Positions 12,624 to 24,483 of a stretch of DNA of 64,000 nt are shown here, piece by piece. The stretch's first letter is position 1. The number at the start of each line of letters is the position of its first letter. The DNA comes from Rhizoclosmatium globosum (taxonomy: Eukaryota > Chytridiomycota > Chytridiomycetes > Chytridiales > Chytriomycetaceae): positions 832,210-896,209 of the forward strand of contig MCGO01000005.1 in assembly GCA_002104985.1 (NCBI GenBank). Direction: 5' to 3'. Under the pieces are notes generated by a model. That model was given only the letters and a program-made list of their open reading frames with translations, had not been told where the DNA came from and did no database searches. Both the position numbers and the translations under genes were made by a program.

Positions 12624-14518
12624 TGCGACCACTTCGATCGATTGGCCGCGGAGTTTCTCTTCCGCCGTCGCCGTCGCTTCCCCCGCCAAAGCGCCGCCTT
12701 CGAACTCGTCCTCAAAGCGCATCAGAGGCTGTTAACCCTAACCCTAAGGACGACAAGGACCTGGACGAGAAGGACGAGAAGGACGAGAAGGAAGAACCCG
12801 CAAAACAACTGATTCCAGAATCAAGTTTCTTCAGCGGAATCAGTCATTTTGCATGTCCATTTCCACTTTGCAACGACGCTTTGGACCAGTCATCGCTGCT
12901 CAATCCACACAAGGTCCTTGACCACTTGGCCTCTGTCCACCGGCTCTGTGTCTGTCGTAGGACTCAGGTCATGCCGTATCTTGATTGGTACTTGGTGAAG
13001 TGGGGAGGCATTATGGACGGTGCGTTGTTTGGTTGGTCCTAATAACTTCGATTCTTACGACTCTTTCCAGATCACTTAATCGCAAAGTCGCATCCACAAC
13101 CTCAACCAGATCCTCTTACTGAAGACGAAATTGATTGTTTCTCTGGTCAGGAAGATGAAGATGATTTGGATGATGACCACGATATGTATTCTCTGTCAGA
13201 TTCAAAAGAACACGCTCAGCCAGATACATCTATCCTATACGAAATATACAATGAACTTCAGATTCCATTCACTCTTGAAGATGTCTCAACATACAAGTCA
13301 TTTACATGCACTGGAAATCCTACATCTACCACTCCAGCATCAACTTCCCACAACCCATCACAACTCCAACCAATCTACCATCTCGGACACCCAAACACTC
13401 CAACAGACTTATACCTCCGCCATTCCCTCCACAAAAACAAACTAACCTCCCTCCTAACACATCAAAAAACATCCCTCCACACATCCCCACCTCCACCCCG
13501 AAAATGCATCTTCTGTAAAATAACCCCCGACTCCGACAAGACCTCTTCACGCACATGCATCAGGAACACTCCTTCCATTTAGGAAACCCCTTGAATCTGA
13601 TTGATGTTGATACGCTGTTTACGGAGCTGGAGGCGAAGATGGCGAAGGGTGTTTGCATCTACTGTGAGGGTGTGTTTCCGGATACTGTTGTTTTGAGGAG
13701 GCATATGAGGAAGAAGAGGCATTTTAAAGGTGGGGTTATTAACAGCTCGATGCCCTGAAACCGGAAAATAATGGAAATGTGAGCGTAGCGAACGAGTTTT
13801 TCGCGGGGAAAAGTGGGGAGCGAGTTCATAAGCGGCAATCCAAATCTTTAACAGCAGAAGCTGAGAAACAACTTCCTACTTGTCACAATGAACTAACTGT
13901 CAAGTATTAGTGAACCCATGGAATTGCGAGTACGATCGCTTCTATCTCATCAACTACTCTGATTTCGAAGGGCGGCGGTGGCGTGACTTTGAAGGAGTCC
14001 TGGATGAAGACGAAAACGAGTTGATTATGACGAAGACGATGAAATGGACGAAGACGTAGATCGAATGCGACGACGACACGGACAAGAAACGAGGTCAGGA
14101 GGAACTTGGGGATTGGGAAGATTGGCATGCGGATCTGGAGGATTTGGGTGGGGAAGGAACCATGTGTTTGTTTGAAGATGTGATGCTTCCAAATGTTCAG
14201 GAGGCGGTGGAGCATTTGGAAACTATGCATGGGTTCAGTTTGAAAGGGATTAAGCGTGAATATGCTTTGACAGAGTATGGAATCATTCGACTGATCAACT
14301 ATATTCGTGGTTGTACGGCGGAACTTACGTGTTTTGGATGTCAGAATGTGTTTCCTACGATGGAAGACTTGTCGGTTCATTATGGGACCAGTGGGCATCA
14401 TATTTCAGGAATACCAGTGAAGGGTGATCCATTTTGGAGGGAAGTTGAGCATTTGTTTCCGAGTTATGAAGGAGACCCGCTTTTGACTTGGGATTGTGAG
14501 GATGAAGATGAAGATTGA
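12624..14518 (+). CDS. ZNF277-like C2H2 zinc-finger protein
   Basis: Exons: 12624-13019, 13071-13729 and 13911-14518, about 554 codons. The N-terminus is basic and Pro-rich, followed by a run of Asp/Lys/Glu. The order of motifs follows ZNF277: 'HFACPFPLCNDAL..H..SVH', 'CIFC', 'THMHQEHSFHLGNP', 'CIYCEGVFPDTVVLRRHMRKKRHF', then after the 181-bp second intron 'VNPWNCEYDRFYLINYSDF', 'DWEDW', 'MCLFEDV', and finally 'CFGCQNVFPTMEDLSVHY' and 'LFPSYEGDPLL'. ZNF277 proteins are nuclear and bind ribosomal protein uS5 and Polycomb factors in animals; the fungal role is unknown. The frame slips near 13535 and twice in the acidic stretch 14020-14065, where a TAG appears. The start codon faces the TTI2 start about 40 bp away on the other strand, so the two genes share a divergent promoter. 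Confidence 0.75.
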
Positions 14519-14602
14519 TTGAATGTATCTTTGTTTTTATTAAAGCCAGGAATGTATATTGTGCACAAGTATTTATATTGGTTTTCTCTTTCAATGATTA
14601 GG

Positions 14603-15814
14603 TTAACGGGGCAATGCTTCCAAGCCTTTGGGGAGCTTGAGGCCTTCAACGAGACTTTCACGATGCTGGTAAATGATTTTGTATGCTGTTATCAAGAAAT
14701 TAGCCATCAATCCAAGGTTGAGTGAACGAGGAACATACCGTTCTTCAGGGTTGCTTCCGTGCATCCAGACACTCCTGCAATATCCATAGCACTCTTTGGG
14801 TTCTCACTCATACATACGACAAAGTAAATAACAGACGCAACAAGCGTGATGGTGGATCTTCCAGCTAGCAATTCACGTTCATACACACTATTTCCAACCG
14901 TCACACAAGCAGACACAATGGCAGGTGGCAAATCCAAGTCTCCCGTAAAACGACGAATAAAACCTTCCACACCCGAAGGACCCTGCACAAGCTCTCCACT
15001 TTGCCCTTGCTCCGCCATATCTTTTTTGAAGTGTTGTTGCAAGAGTTTGTAGAGTTTTCCAATTTCCTTCTTTGGAACGTTCGTTGCACCACAGATTTCT
15101 TTGAATGTACGGTTCACACCATTGGATTTGCAGGCAAGATAGATACACGCGGCCATGACCCAAGTAGATGGCTTTGCTTTGAGTTGGGCGTTTGATTGCG
15201 ATGATTTGTACAATTGGATAGCTGAGTTTGTTGTTGTCTTTTCAAGACCAATACGGTCGGACCTATTTGACGTGTGAGGTGAATGGAGGAGAAGGAAGAG
15301 ACGATTCTTACAATGCAGAAATCTCTTTAGCGGCATCCATAAGAGCATTCTGTTTTTTGGAGTCTGCGAGTTTGTTGTGGATACGGGAAATGTCCTTTGC
15401 CCGTCCAGTTCCGCCGTCCTTGCGAGAAATAGTAGTTGATTCGAGTGTATTTGCATCACCGAGAAGCGAGTCTGCGGCAGCCTGAGTTCCAAGTGATTAG
15501 AACAGGTGCATCCAATCCATGTGTGGGGCGGGCAAGGGTGAGTGAGTGTGCCAAGTGGTTCACGGAAGGAGAGCCCAGTCCAACCAACAAACCAACAACT
15601 GAACAACTATTCAATCAATACTTACACCAACACGCGACGGGTCATCGCCTTCTGAGTCAGCAAATGTTCTCCATTCAGACCGAGTGTCCACCACCTTGTC
15701 AGCAAGAACGAGGCCACAGTCGCCGCAAATGAGGTCGCCGTCTCGTGTGTTGTCGATAATGTTTGGTACTGGGTTTCTGCAGTGCGGACAAATGAGTTTG
15801 ACGCTGAGGTCCAT
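14603..15814 (-). CDS. SUA7: transcription initiation factor TFIIB
   Basis: Four exons on the complement: 15814-15626, 15481-15312, 15262-14739 and 14685-14603. They give an uninterrupted 321-residue protein, close to the human (316) and yeast (345) lengths. The N-terminal zinc ribbon (residues about 6-40) shows CPHC and CGDC. It is followed by the B-finger block 'SEWRTFADSEGDDPSRVG'. The two cyclin folds follow: 'AACIYLACKSNGVNRTFKEICG' in the first and 'STITLVASVIYFVVCMSENPKS' in the second, with the end 'YQHRESLVEGLKLPKGLEALPR'. The factor bridges TBP and RNA polymerase II at core promoters. It is tail-to-tail with the zinc-finger gene (84 bp between stops). Its start lies 66 bp from the start of the glycosyltransferase gene on the other strand, so a divergent promoter is likely. 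Confidence 0.95.
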
Positions 15815-15880
15815 CGTTTGGTTTGGGTTTTTGGAAAGAGAAAAAGAAGAATGAAGAAAAGAGAACTTTCAAAAAACAAA

Positions 15881-17976
15881 ATGGTTGTGAGAATCTACTG
15901 GTCCACTGAAACACCAACGAGGGTTGTCCGCCGGATCTTGGCCTCGGGAAAACTGTCAATGGCCTGATTACAACGGCCGGCCTGATCATCACGCTGCTAC
16001 TGGTGATATCGGCGATACTGACACTGGTGGGACCAGGCACTGTCAAACTACCCACTGCACTTTACTAATGCATACTTCAATCCAGGATGCTCCGAAGCCT
16101 ATTATACCCGCAACTACAATATCAAAAGAAGCTGTCCCGGAACCACCGAGCTCCGATCACACATCCGCTGTTCTCCTTGCTGAAGAGAAGCTCAAACGCC
16201 TGTGCATGTCCATCAACGGCCTTCCTCGAACTCCCTCAGAACATAAACCAAAAGTGTATGACTATATCGTATACCAAGGATACCTCGATCACCTCGAAAT
16301 CAGACTCAATACACTCGCAGCACATGTTCATACCTTCATTATTGTCTATCACAAGACGCATCAGCTGTCAAAGCTGGAGCATAATCTCGCATTGCTCCAT
16401 TCTGGAAACAACTCGTTTTTATTCCAATCACTGAAGGTGCCATACTCGATGTTGGAATGATTCGAAATGAAGGCATTCCTGCCTTAACGAAACTGAATAT
16501 CTTGGAGAAGGGCGACTTATTACTCGTGTCTGATGTCATGGAGATTGTGAGAGGTGAATTGTTGGATGCTTTGGTTCTTTGTGGGGGATATCCCGATGTC
16601 GTTGGTCTTGGGTTGGACCATTACTATTATTCGTATCAATACGCTAGTGTCAAAGTACAAAACCGGGCGGCTAAAGTAATCCGTGTGCAGGATCGGATTC
16701 CTGAAGACGTTCAGGCTTTGAGAGACAAAGAGGCGGAACTTGTTTTGCCCAAAGCTGGATGGGCTTGTACATTATGTTTTCAAACTTTGGGGATCTTACA
16801 AGGTTGGGGCTTCACGAAAAGGACAATGCGACATTATTGAATGGGGTGCGGTATGGATATGACGTGACGGGTTCTGGTGATTTGATAGGACACGTTGAAT
16901 CCAATCATGACTTGCCTCCATATTGCTCAAAAATCGGGGTCAGTTTGAGTATCTTGTGAATCGACGGAACGAGTATTCTGGATTCGTGGACATTCAACTT
17001 GCTCAAAATTTGGAGAAATTCAAGCACAACTGTAATGACTTGTCTGGTATTACTCGCACCACAGAAGAACGGATACCCCAAGTCGTCGACTACTTTCTAT
17101 ATTCGGGAGAAAAAGATATGCTTGAAGTCCGACTCAACACAATTGGTCCATACGTGGATTACTTTATCCTCGCTGAACCCATCAATCCCTTGATTCTACT
17201 CATCCACTGCAATTCAACTCCATCAAAGAAGACCCACTCTTCTCAAAGTACACTCCAAAAATCATACACGTCCCAATCACACCTGACCCAGCATGGACGA
17301 AATCCAAAGGAAAAGGTCCACACGACCATCGCCTCTACTACCGCAACCACGGCCTCACAAAAGGCCTCGAATCCATCCCCATCCAAGACGGAGACATCCT
17401 CCTCGTCACAGACGTGACAGAAATCCCACGTCCAAACGTCATCGAATCCCTCAAATCATGCTCAAACTACCCATCCACATTCACACTAAACCTAAAATCG
17501 TACCAATACGGATTCGAGTACCAACACGCTGTAGGACTGCAGGTCTGGCGAAAGCACATGTCTGGAATTCGAGCGAGGCTGTTACGGCTGAAGACATTCG
17601 ACACGCACATGAGAACGGGAGGAATAAACCTGTTGATGTGTGGAATGCGGGGTGGGCTTGTAGTTGGTGTTATTCAACGTTTAAAGAGACGTTGGAGAAG
17701 GCTGAGGCGCATCCTTTGGCGAGTGCGGTGGTTGGAACAAAGGAGAATATCGTTCGAGCGGTAAAATGGGGTGTGGATGTGTTTGGGAGGTCGGATGTGC
17801 GGTATATCCATGTACAGGATAATATGGATTTACCGGATTGGGTTTTGGCAAAGAGGGATCGGTTCTCGTTTCTTTTGAATCGGAGGAATGAGTTTGCTGG
17901 GTTTGTTGATTTGCGGGAGGAGAGTAAAGCGGAGGCGGCTGCAGCGGCTGCAGCAAAGGTTGTAAAGCCAAAGTAA
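15881..17976 (+). CDS. type II membrane glycosyltransferase with two GT17 domains
   Basis: A short cytoplasmic N-terminus starts at ATG 15881. A hydrophobic segment follows, encoded at 15961-16028 ('LITTAGLIITLLLVISAIL'), typical of a Golgi signal anchor. A 59-bp intron with a TACTAAT branch site ends at about 16085. The first GT17-like domain follows ('KVYDYIVYQGYLDHLEIRLN', 'RNEGIPALTKLNILEKGDLL', 'DVMEIVRGELLDAL', 'YPDVVGL', 'YYYSYQY', 'AGWACTLCF', 'NRRNEYSGF'). It runs without a stop into a second copy ('VVDYFLYSGEKDMLEVRLN', 'DGDILLVTDVTEIPRPNVI', 'YQYGFEYQH', 'AGWACSWCYSTF', 'HVQDNMDLPDWV', 'NRRNEFAGF'). GT17 enzymes are beta-1,4-N-acetylglucosaminyltransferases (bisecting GlcNAc) in animals. 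The frame slips about six times; I read it as one gene with base-level errors. The C-terminus is Ala/Lys-rich. Confidence 0.75.
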
Positions 17977-18164
17977 ATTCATTTTGCAGTTGTATATTGT
18001 ATATTTGTTGCGCAACCTTTTAGTAAAGGTCAGTCATTCCGATCATTCTTGGCGGTCAAGTCATCGCATGTTAAAATTGAGGTCAAGTCACCGTGGATGT
18101 TCTCCACCCATTTTCTTGGTAGCTGTTTAAACGTTTGAATGTAAATCTTGTCAACAAATCACAG

Positions 18165-18628
18165 ATGAGTTGCACAATTCCAAACTGTACTCTCCCAATG
18201 GCTCCAGGCGATGAAATCTCCAGCAGTGGCGGTAAAATGACGTACGTTGTTGACATCCACGCCTTGATCCATCAGACAGCCAACCATCCAACCCAATCCA
18301 TTCGAGTCTCTGACCTCCCATCGAATGGATGACCCAAAAGTGCTGGACAAACATGGAAGGTCCAAATGTCCCACGTCCGGCTCCAGACTTGTTTTCTCCA
18401 CAAGAGCTGTTGGATGATCCATCGAAAAGCCCACAACATTGGAAACAGCTACAGGAATGTGATATGATTTACCCAATTTTGCTTACAAATGCACCAGATG
18501 GGAGTTGGAATATGGTGAATGGAAAACATAGGTATATCAAGTCGGTTTTGGAGAAGAGGGAGTTTGTGATTGCGAGAATTGTTTCGCTTGAGGATTTGGA
18601 TGCTGCAAAGTGGGACGACGCTGAATAG
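18165..18628 (+). CDS. small protein with a ParB/sulfiredoxin-like motif
   Basis: A frame starts at ATG 18165 (MSCTIPNC). It contains 'VVDIHALIHQTANHPTQSIRVSDLP', slips by one base near 18330, and continues as 'NVPRPAPDLFSPQELLDD', 'MIYPILLTNAPDGSWNMVNGKHRY' and 'ARIVSLEDLDAAKW' to a stop at 18628. The pairing of a 'PI(L/V)' strand with a 'V(N/D)GKHRY' turn and a helix resembles the ParB/Srx-like fold, in which the G-x-H-R motif binds nucleotide. I do not recognise a specific family and give no function. Length is about 154 residues. It sits between the glycosyltransferase and a secreted-protein gene on the same strand, 125 bp upstream of the latter. Confidence 0.5.
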
Positions 18629-18752
18629 AAATAAAACCAGATCGACATTTATTTGCTTTGGATGGGTAGAATGGACAAGTTTAGACAGCTTTCGTTTGGA
18701 GGGTGTTGGAAGGGGAATGCGTGCAAAGTTGCAACAATCTCCAAATCGAAAA

Positions 18753-19860
18753 ATGCAGACCACACTTGTTCTTGCCGCCTTCGCTGCCAGCACTGCCCTC
18801 GCTGCCAAGCCAACTGGAACTCTGAATGTCGCTGTTGATCCAAATAGTGAGTGAAACGGCTTTGGAGGAGCAAAGTGTCTTTTAACCCAATTACCCATTA
18901 GTTGCAACCAACCAGTGTATCGGCGGGTCCATCCAGGTCACTATTTCTGCAAACGGAGTTCCACTTGTCAACCCAGACACTGCCGGTGACGAAACCCAAA
19001 TCGTCATTGCTGTTACTTCTGCTTCTGCTACAACAAGCTCCACTGCCGCCTTGACCCAGTCTTTGAGATCCCTCTTGAACGGTGCTAGCTCTGTTAACCA
19101 AGTTATTACTATTCCACAAGGTGCTCTTGTGGGTGGAAACGGATACTCCGATGCTGTTGTTCAGGCATCTATTTACTACGCTAGCCAGCCTACCAACAAC
19201 GCTATTGCAGTCTCTTCAACTCCATTCTCTGTCTGGCAGTGTGATACCAATGCTAAAGTTGCTGGATCTGGTTCCCTTACTTACACAGCCCCTAAGTCTC
19301 TGATTTGTGCTGGAGATGTTATCTCCTACAACTTGACTTTGCAAGGTGTTCCAGCATTTGACCCTAAATACGGTCCAACCTATGTCAGAATTGAGACTGA
19401 GCCTGCTGCTGATGTCACTGAGAACCGTGGCCCATACCTTAACAGTGCCAACGTCCTTCCACCAGTTGTTTTGACTGCGAACACTCTTACTGGATTGTCT
19501 GGTCAATACGTTGTCCCACGTGGATACTCTGGAATTAACGGTGTGTTGTGTGAAAATTGGGAAACTGATTAGAGTGTCTAAATCTTAATTCTTTTTTTAA
19601 TTAATTATTAGGTTTCTATTTCAAGGCTGAGCTTAACTACTTTGGATCCAACGCTACTAACGGAGTTGCGACCAACCCTGCTACATTACCAGCATTCAAA
19701 GTCTCTCTTCAACGTTGGTGATGTTTACGTCTGTGGACCAACCAAGGCGACCACTGCCCCTGCTACCACTGCTACTGCCACTGTTACCACCAAGTCTGGA
19801 GCTGACAAGGCTTTGATGGCTTTTGGTGCTGTGGCTGCGATGTTCATTTCCCTTTTGTGA
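18753..19860 (+). CDS. secreted, probably GPI-anchored surface protein
   Basis: Exons: 18753-18846, 18902-19540 and 19612-19860. The start MQTTLVLAAFAASTALA is a textbook signal peptide. The mature part is Ser/Thr/Ala/Val-rich, with Cys spaced widely ('NQCIGGSIQVTIS', 'SVWQCDTNAKV', 'KSLICAGDVISYNLT', 'VYVCGPTKATT'). The C-terminus has a Thr/Ala-rich stalk, a small-residue site and a hydrophobic end ('ALMAFGAVAAMFISLL'), as in GPI-anchored wall proteins. One base is lost between about 19680 and 19715, which otherwise truncates the protein before the stalk. No catalytic domain is recognised; an adhesin or wall-structural role is an inference from composition. Codon use is notably biased to C- and T-ending codons, as in highly expressed genes. 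Confidence 0.75.
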
Positions 19861-21015
19861 TTAACGCTCTTCTGAGTATTCCATTATTTCATTTTGCCGG
19901 TTTTTAGAAGAAACAAGAGTTTTGGTTAATGAATGGGAGAGTTGATGGGGAAGGTTCGGAAAATATCGGGTTCTGAAGCTGAAACACACAAGGGTTACTG
20001 ACAATGTCAAAGGGAGGCACCCAATGAGCTTAAATAAGAACAACTTGAGTAAAGGTTAAAATGGTGGTTTATTTAACACGGTCTACAACGAGCGTTATGA
20101 ATAGATATGCAGCATAGTTATGCGAGAACTGAAGAAGAGAAGGTTACAGTGATGAGACTGTCACTGGAGGAAAACCTGCTGACCCACTTAGACTTGATGG
20201 TGGAGAGCCTACAGGAATAGGAGATTGTTGTTGCTGCTGTTGACCTTGTTGTTGACTTTGACCCCAAAACGAAGTTCGGATGGGTCGGACGGTGGTTCTT
20301 TGCCCTGGAGCGAGGGTCCATGGAACGTTGGAGACAATAGATGGCATCTTGAGAGTATAGAGCTTGCGTGATGAACGGTGAAAGGTTTTTTGGCGGTTTT
20401 CTTTCCGGTCTCGAGTTTTTGGAGGCCAAGAATGGCGTAATCGCACGGATGGATTTTGCTGCTGACAAACAAACCACGCCTTTGTACACGCTGTTTGTAC
20501 CAAAACTGGAGACAAAGAAAGAACTTTAAGTAACATGCTGTTTTGATTCTAAATGACGAGATGTCAACGATAACTTTATAATCAAATAAATAATCGTTTG
20601 AACAGCACAGCTGTATATGCAAATGCATGGCTTCGCAAGTTGGAGTCTGGACACGCTAAGTATCCTATATCACTATGTTTGAAATGGCCGTTCAACGAAT
20701 ACTTACTGTCTCACAATTTCAACTGCAGTTTGGGCAGACGTCAGGACCATAATAAACATAATTTCTCCATGCTTAATAAATTCTCATACTGACCTAGATG
20801 AAAACGAGCGAGAATATTAATTGTAAGTATTATGAATGCTCTCGTTGTCTGGGAACCTTACATGCTATTTTCTTTTGTTTTCACAGAGCTTCGCTCTACC
20901 TTAGTCTGCTTAATTTCAAAAGCTTCTTTTCTTCTCTTTGTCTCTTCTAATCTGATTCATTGATTGCAGGGTGAGCAAGCGAGGGAGGTTGGATTAGGAA
21001 AATTGTCTGGTTGAA
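19861..21015. other. region without a confident gene; possible spliced minus-strand gene
   Basis: A minus-strand frame on the complement of 20144-20536 is open, with a Gln-rich end. The alternative frame there reads 'KIHPCDYAILGLQKLETGKK'. A good donor (CAGTAAGT on the complement) lies near 20709, so a multi-exon minus-strand gene is possible. No domain is recognisable in any frame. The last 150 bp before 21016 should be the promoter and 5' UTR of the RNA-binding protein gene. Confidence 0.3.
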
Positions 21016-22040
21016 ATGCGAGGAGGACGTCGAGGCAGCTACAGACGGCCGTACAACAACGGCAACCAGTACTCACAGGGCAGCCAGGGACCAAGAGGAA
21101 ACGGGATGGATTTAGACTATGATGCACCTCGGCGTCAGCAACAGCATCCACTTCCTCAAGCACCAGTTCAGTACCAACAACAACAACAGCCACTCCAACA
21201 GCAACAACACTTCCAGGCTCAGCAAGTACAACAGCCAGTACAGCAGCAGCAGCAGCACAGCCAGTCCAACCACCAACTCACACGCCAACTATCCTGTCAA
21301 TCAAAAACCTGCATTACAATGTTCGTGTTTCTTAAGCGCGCAGTCTTACTTACTCCTCTTCCCACAATCACCATCACTATAACCCGTGACACCATTTAAA
21401 AATCAAAAAACAAAATAGGTCAGTCCTCAAGACCTCGTTGATGCCGCAATCCACCTCCATGGAACCACACTCCCACCCCTCAAACCACTTGGTCTCCCTA
21501 AATTCGAGTACGACAACTCAGACCGAAGCACGGGCGGAGCATTGTGGACGATCACGGATCCGAATGATGCGATCCGAGTTGCACATTTGTTGAACAATGA
21601 GATGTTGGATGGGATAGCGATTAGTGTTAGTGTGTTGAGTGCGGGAGTGCCGCTTGTGAATGGTGGAAGGAGAGGCGAGCAGTATCATCAGGCGGCACCG
21701 GCTGCGAATGGTGTGCAGGGAGGAGTGAATACCAGTGCGTTGAGGGGTGTTCAGGGAGGGCAGCAGGGATTCAAGAGGGGTGGTGGACAGGCTGGTGGAC
21801 AGAAAAACAAGTTATTGGCGAGATTGGGACCACCAACTGTAAGTTGTTGTTATTTTAGTACGGTCCTCAAAAGCGACTGAGATTTGGATATTTTAGGTTA
21901 TTTCGAGATTGGGACCAAAGAAGGAGGATCTTTTGGCTAGACTGGGACCCAAAACAGGAGGACCCACTATTTTGGGACGTTTGGGTGCCAAGCCAGGGAC
22001 TTCGGCTGTAGGAGCCAATAAGCGTGGAGGAAAGAAGTGA
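21016..22040 (+). CDS. ALYREF-like RNA-binding protein (mRNA export adaptor type)
   Basis: Exons: 21016-21320, 21419-21838 and 21897-22040. The N-terminus is Arg/Gly-rich (MRGGRRGSYRRPYNN), followed by a long Gln-rich stretch. One RRM is split by intron 1: RNP2-like 'ILSIKNLHYN', then 'VSPQDLVDAAIHLHG' and 'PKFEYDNSDRSTGGALWTI', 'AIRVAHLLNNEMLDGIAISVSV'. The C-terminus has an RGG-like part and four 'LxxRLGP/A' repeats (LLARLGPP, VISRLGPK, LLARLGPK, ILGRLGAK). RRM plus RG-rich ends is the layout of ALY/REF proteins, which hand spliced mRNA to the export receptor through the UAP56 helicase. The family call rests on the RRM and layout. A one-base slip inside the CAG repeat near 21250 is needed to join the Q-rich part to the RRM. 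Confidence 0.65.
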
Positions 22041-22197
22041 GCATGGGTGGAATCAAGTTGAAGGGGATATCGTCGTTGCCACCGTCCTTTTTTATTAATG
22101 CTATATTCTTACAAATGAAAGAGTGATTCTTTTCTCTTTGTGGCGTTTGTGAGGGTGGCAACATCAGTTCGGCTTTGCAGAAAAACCTAGTCAACTG

Positions 22198-22447
22198 ATG
22201 AGTACGACAACGAACCGAGCGACGCCTGAATCGAGCAGTTCCTCGGTTGAATCCAAGGTGCAACTGCGACTTCTTGACAACGACACGGCAAGCGACATTG
22301 ATGTCCTGGGTCGCACATCGTCAGATTCGCAGCACTTGTTGAACTTGTTTGCGAATGCGGGCGACTCGGGCGAGGCGACGCAGTTGTGGAACGAGGTGGC
22401 GGCCGTGTTTGGCGAGTCGAATTTGGGTGGCGAGTGGGACCTGTGGA

Positions 22448-22480
<33 letters not shown>

Positions 22481-24027
22481 CCTGTGTGTTTCCAGTGAGT
22501 GTTAACCCTAAGAGTACTCATCACTCTCTCTTCAAATCACAGCTTTCAAATGCAGCCACGGGAAAGATGCCGGCTCGCTCTTTATCGCACGCCACTCGCT
22601 CTACTTTGTTCCGGCTGAGTGGCGGGACCCTTTCGATGTATCGATTCAGAATGTGTCACTGGCCAGGACCCACTCCCTCAAACAGTCGTTAGGCACCAAG
22701 AGACTCTCAATTGCGAATAATGCAAAGAACCTGTTTGTTTCAAAGAAGGAATCCGGTGTCTCTCTGCGAGTGGCTCTCTCAGACTCAGAAGATACTTCTG
22801 CTGCCAATACTGCTCCGGCTTCGCTGCCTCGGAACTGGCGGGCGTCAAGGCGCTCTTCTGCTGAACATCCTCCTGTCGAACCCCCTGTATCGGCACAGGC
22901 TTCCTCCACTGCATCCCGCAGAATGTCATTCTTCAAATCTCAAAACTCTCCTGCGTCTGCCCCTATCGACGACAGCAGCCACACTTCTCATTCACAGATT
23001 GAACCATTCCAAATTCCTGTCTCCTCCATCTTGTCAGTCACAAAAACCAGGTCTTCGCCTGTCCACTTGACTGCCAATGCAATTCTCATTGAAACAAGAA
23101 ACACTTCGGATGCCGTCTTTTCTCACACTTCCAAACATGTTTTCTATGGATTTGCGTCTGCCGTGAAACTGCCCTCTTTGGAAAAGAAAATCACATCTCT
23201 TGTTGAGGTATGGCGTGAGAAGGAAGGGGAAAATGTCGTGAAGAAGAAGGGCGTGCCCAGACGGCCCAGTGTTGGCACAAGTGCTCTGTACAGTCTCCTG
23301 GCAGGCAAAGACGGTGACGATTATTCTCACATCACAAGTGATTTGATTGCTGTCGATCAATTGACCTCGGAAAAGAAAGTAGTCGCTGGTCCAGAGACTA
23401 TTCGGTTGCAAGTGACCAAAAATTTATCCGGGAACGGTAGAGTTGCGGACTCGGATGCAGAAAATGGATTGGGTGGCGGCACTGGCGAACCACAAACTAT
23501 TCGGTCAAGCGAAAAGAGCGGTGTTGATTCTCAACCAATTAGCAATGTCGCACCTCCTTTACCCAGTATTGGTACCAATTCTGCTACCTCCAAACACAAG
23601 AAGGGAAACAGTGAATCGTCACCATCTCAGGACTCATTCCAACTCCTGCCAATACACCACCTCCATCCACTCTTCCACGCAAGAAAAAAGCATGTCACTA
23701 TACCTTCCACGCCTAACCAGCTTAATACATCTACCACTACGACACACTCAAGGCCCCGTCGAAAGTCACGGACTGGTCATCACATGGCACACCTCCAGTC
23801 ACGATTCCTCACCACTTACATCACATTGTGCCCCCTCCGCGAACAGCTTCAAGACAAGGCTGGAACGAGCCTGTGTCGGCCCCCTCCCTTCTACAGTAAC
23901 GATATATGGCGCCAAATTCCACGTCGATTTCGAACGGCTTGTGGATGTGTTGGTTGTTGGGGGCGTGTTGGTTGTCATTGGGGTTGTCGTTGTGGATTTG
24001 TTGTTGATCGCGAATATCCTATTTTGA
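22198..24027 (+). CDS. GRAM-domain membrane protein, possibly a Lam/GRAMD1-type lipid transfer protein
   Basis: Exon 1 starts at ATG 22198 and ends at the (GT)n tract near 22448. Exon 2 begins near 22541. The GRAM domain is split by a Ser-rich linker. The first half is 'AFKCSHGKDAGSLFIARHSLYFVPAEW', and the second 'IPVSSILSVTKTRSSPVHLTANAILIETR' with 'KHVFYGFASAVKLPSLEKKITSLVEVW'. The C-terminus, in another frame, is a strong membrane helix ('LVDVLVVGGVLVVIGVVVVDLLLIANI') ending at 24027. GRAM plus C-terminal membrane anchor is the layout of the Lam/Ysp sterol transporters at ER-plasma membrane contacts. The VASt lipid-binding domain expected between them cannot be confirmed, because the frame is disturbed from about 23640 to 23720. 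Membrane topology and the GRAM call are firm; sterol transport is an inference. Confidence 0.65.
22449..22479. repeat. (GT)n microsatellite at a splice donor
   Basis: A GTGTGT run of about 30 bp directly follows the AAG that ends exon 1 of the GRAM gene. The 5' splice site is therefore made of the repeat itself, and several GT registers could serve as donors. Confidence 0.9.
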
Positions 24028-24483
24028 GTTTCTGCAATTGCTTCTATGTGATTTACATACCGAACGGGCTTCTATGATTTTGATTGATTAGTTTGGAATA
24101 AATAAAGTTGTTTCTTTATTTAATTTCAAAACGTCCTGGAAGCGGAGATCCAAGTGGAGATATTGTGCGAAAAACTTGTTCGGAGTCTCCGACAGTGCTG
24201 TAAGTTCGCTCTCGTTCTCTGATCCTTGCCAACCTCTACTTTCCTGCTACTCCTCATTACTTCTATCTGATATACTCCAATTAGAAAACCCGATGGGCAA
24301 CTTTCTTTCTAAAACGGGTATGGGTCGCTTTTACTGTATTTAACATTTTAGAAGAACATTAAAAAAAAACAAAAGGTAAAAGAAAAAAACATACCTGTAA
24401 AAAATAATTAGAATTATGCCATAAGGAAATCAAGGCCATACCAAATTTCTTTGTATTGTTAATCAGGAATGTATCCAGGGCTG
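24028..24483. other. 3' flank of the Fanzor gene and GRAM gene terminator region
   Basis: No gene is visible. An AATAAATAAAG near 24097 is a likely polyadenylation signal for the GRAM gene. On the minus strand this interval directly follows the Fanzor stop codon. In characterised Fanzor loci the guide (omega) RNA comes from the 3' end and downstream flank, so this is the place to look for it. I can see no clear terminal inverted repeat. Confidence 0.4.

Noticed and set aside
12733..12752. Interstitial telomere CCCTAACCCTAA in the zinc-finger gene
   Set aside because: Only two units, inside a conserved coding frame (Asn-Pro-Asn-Pro); chance is enough.
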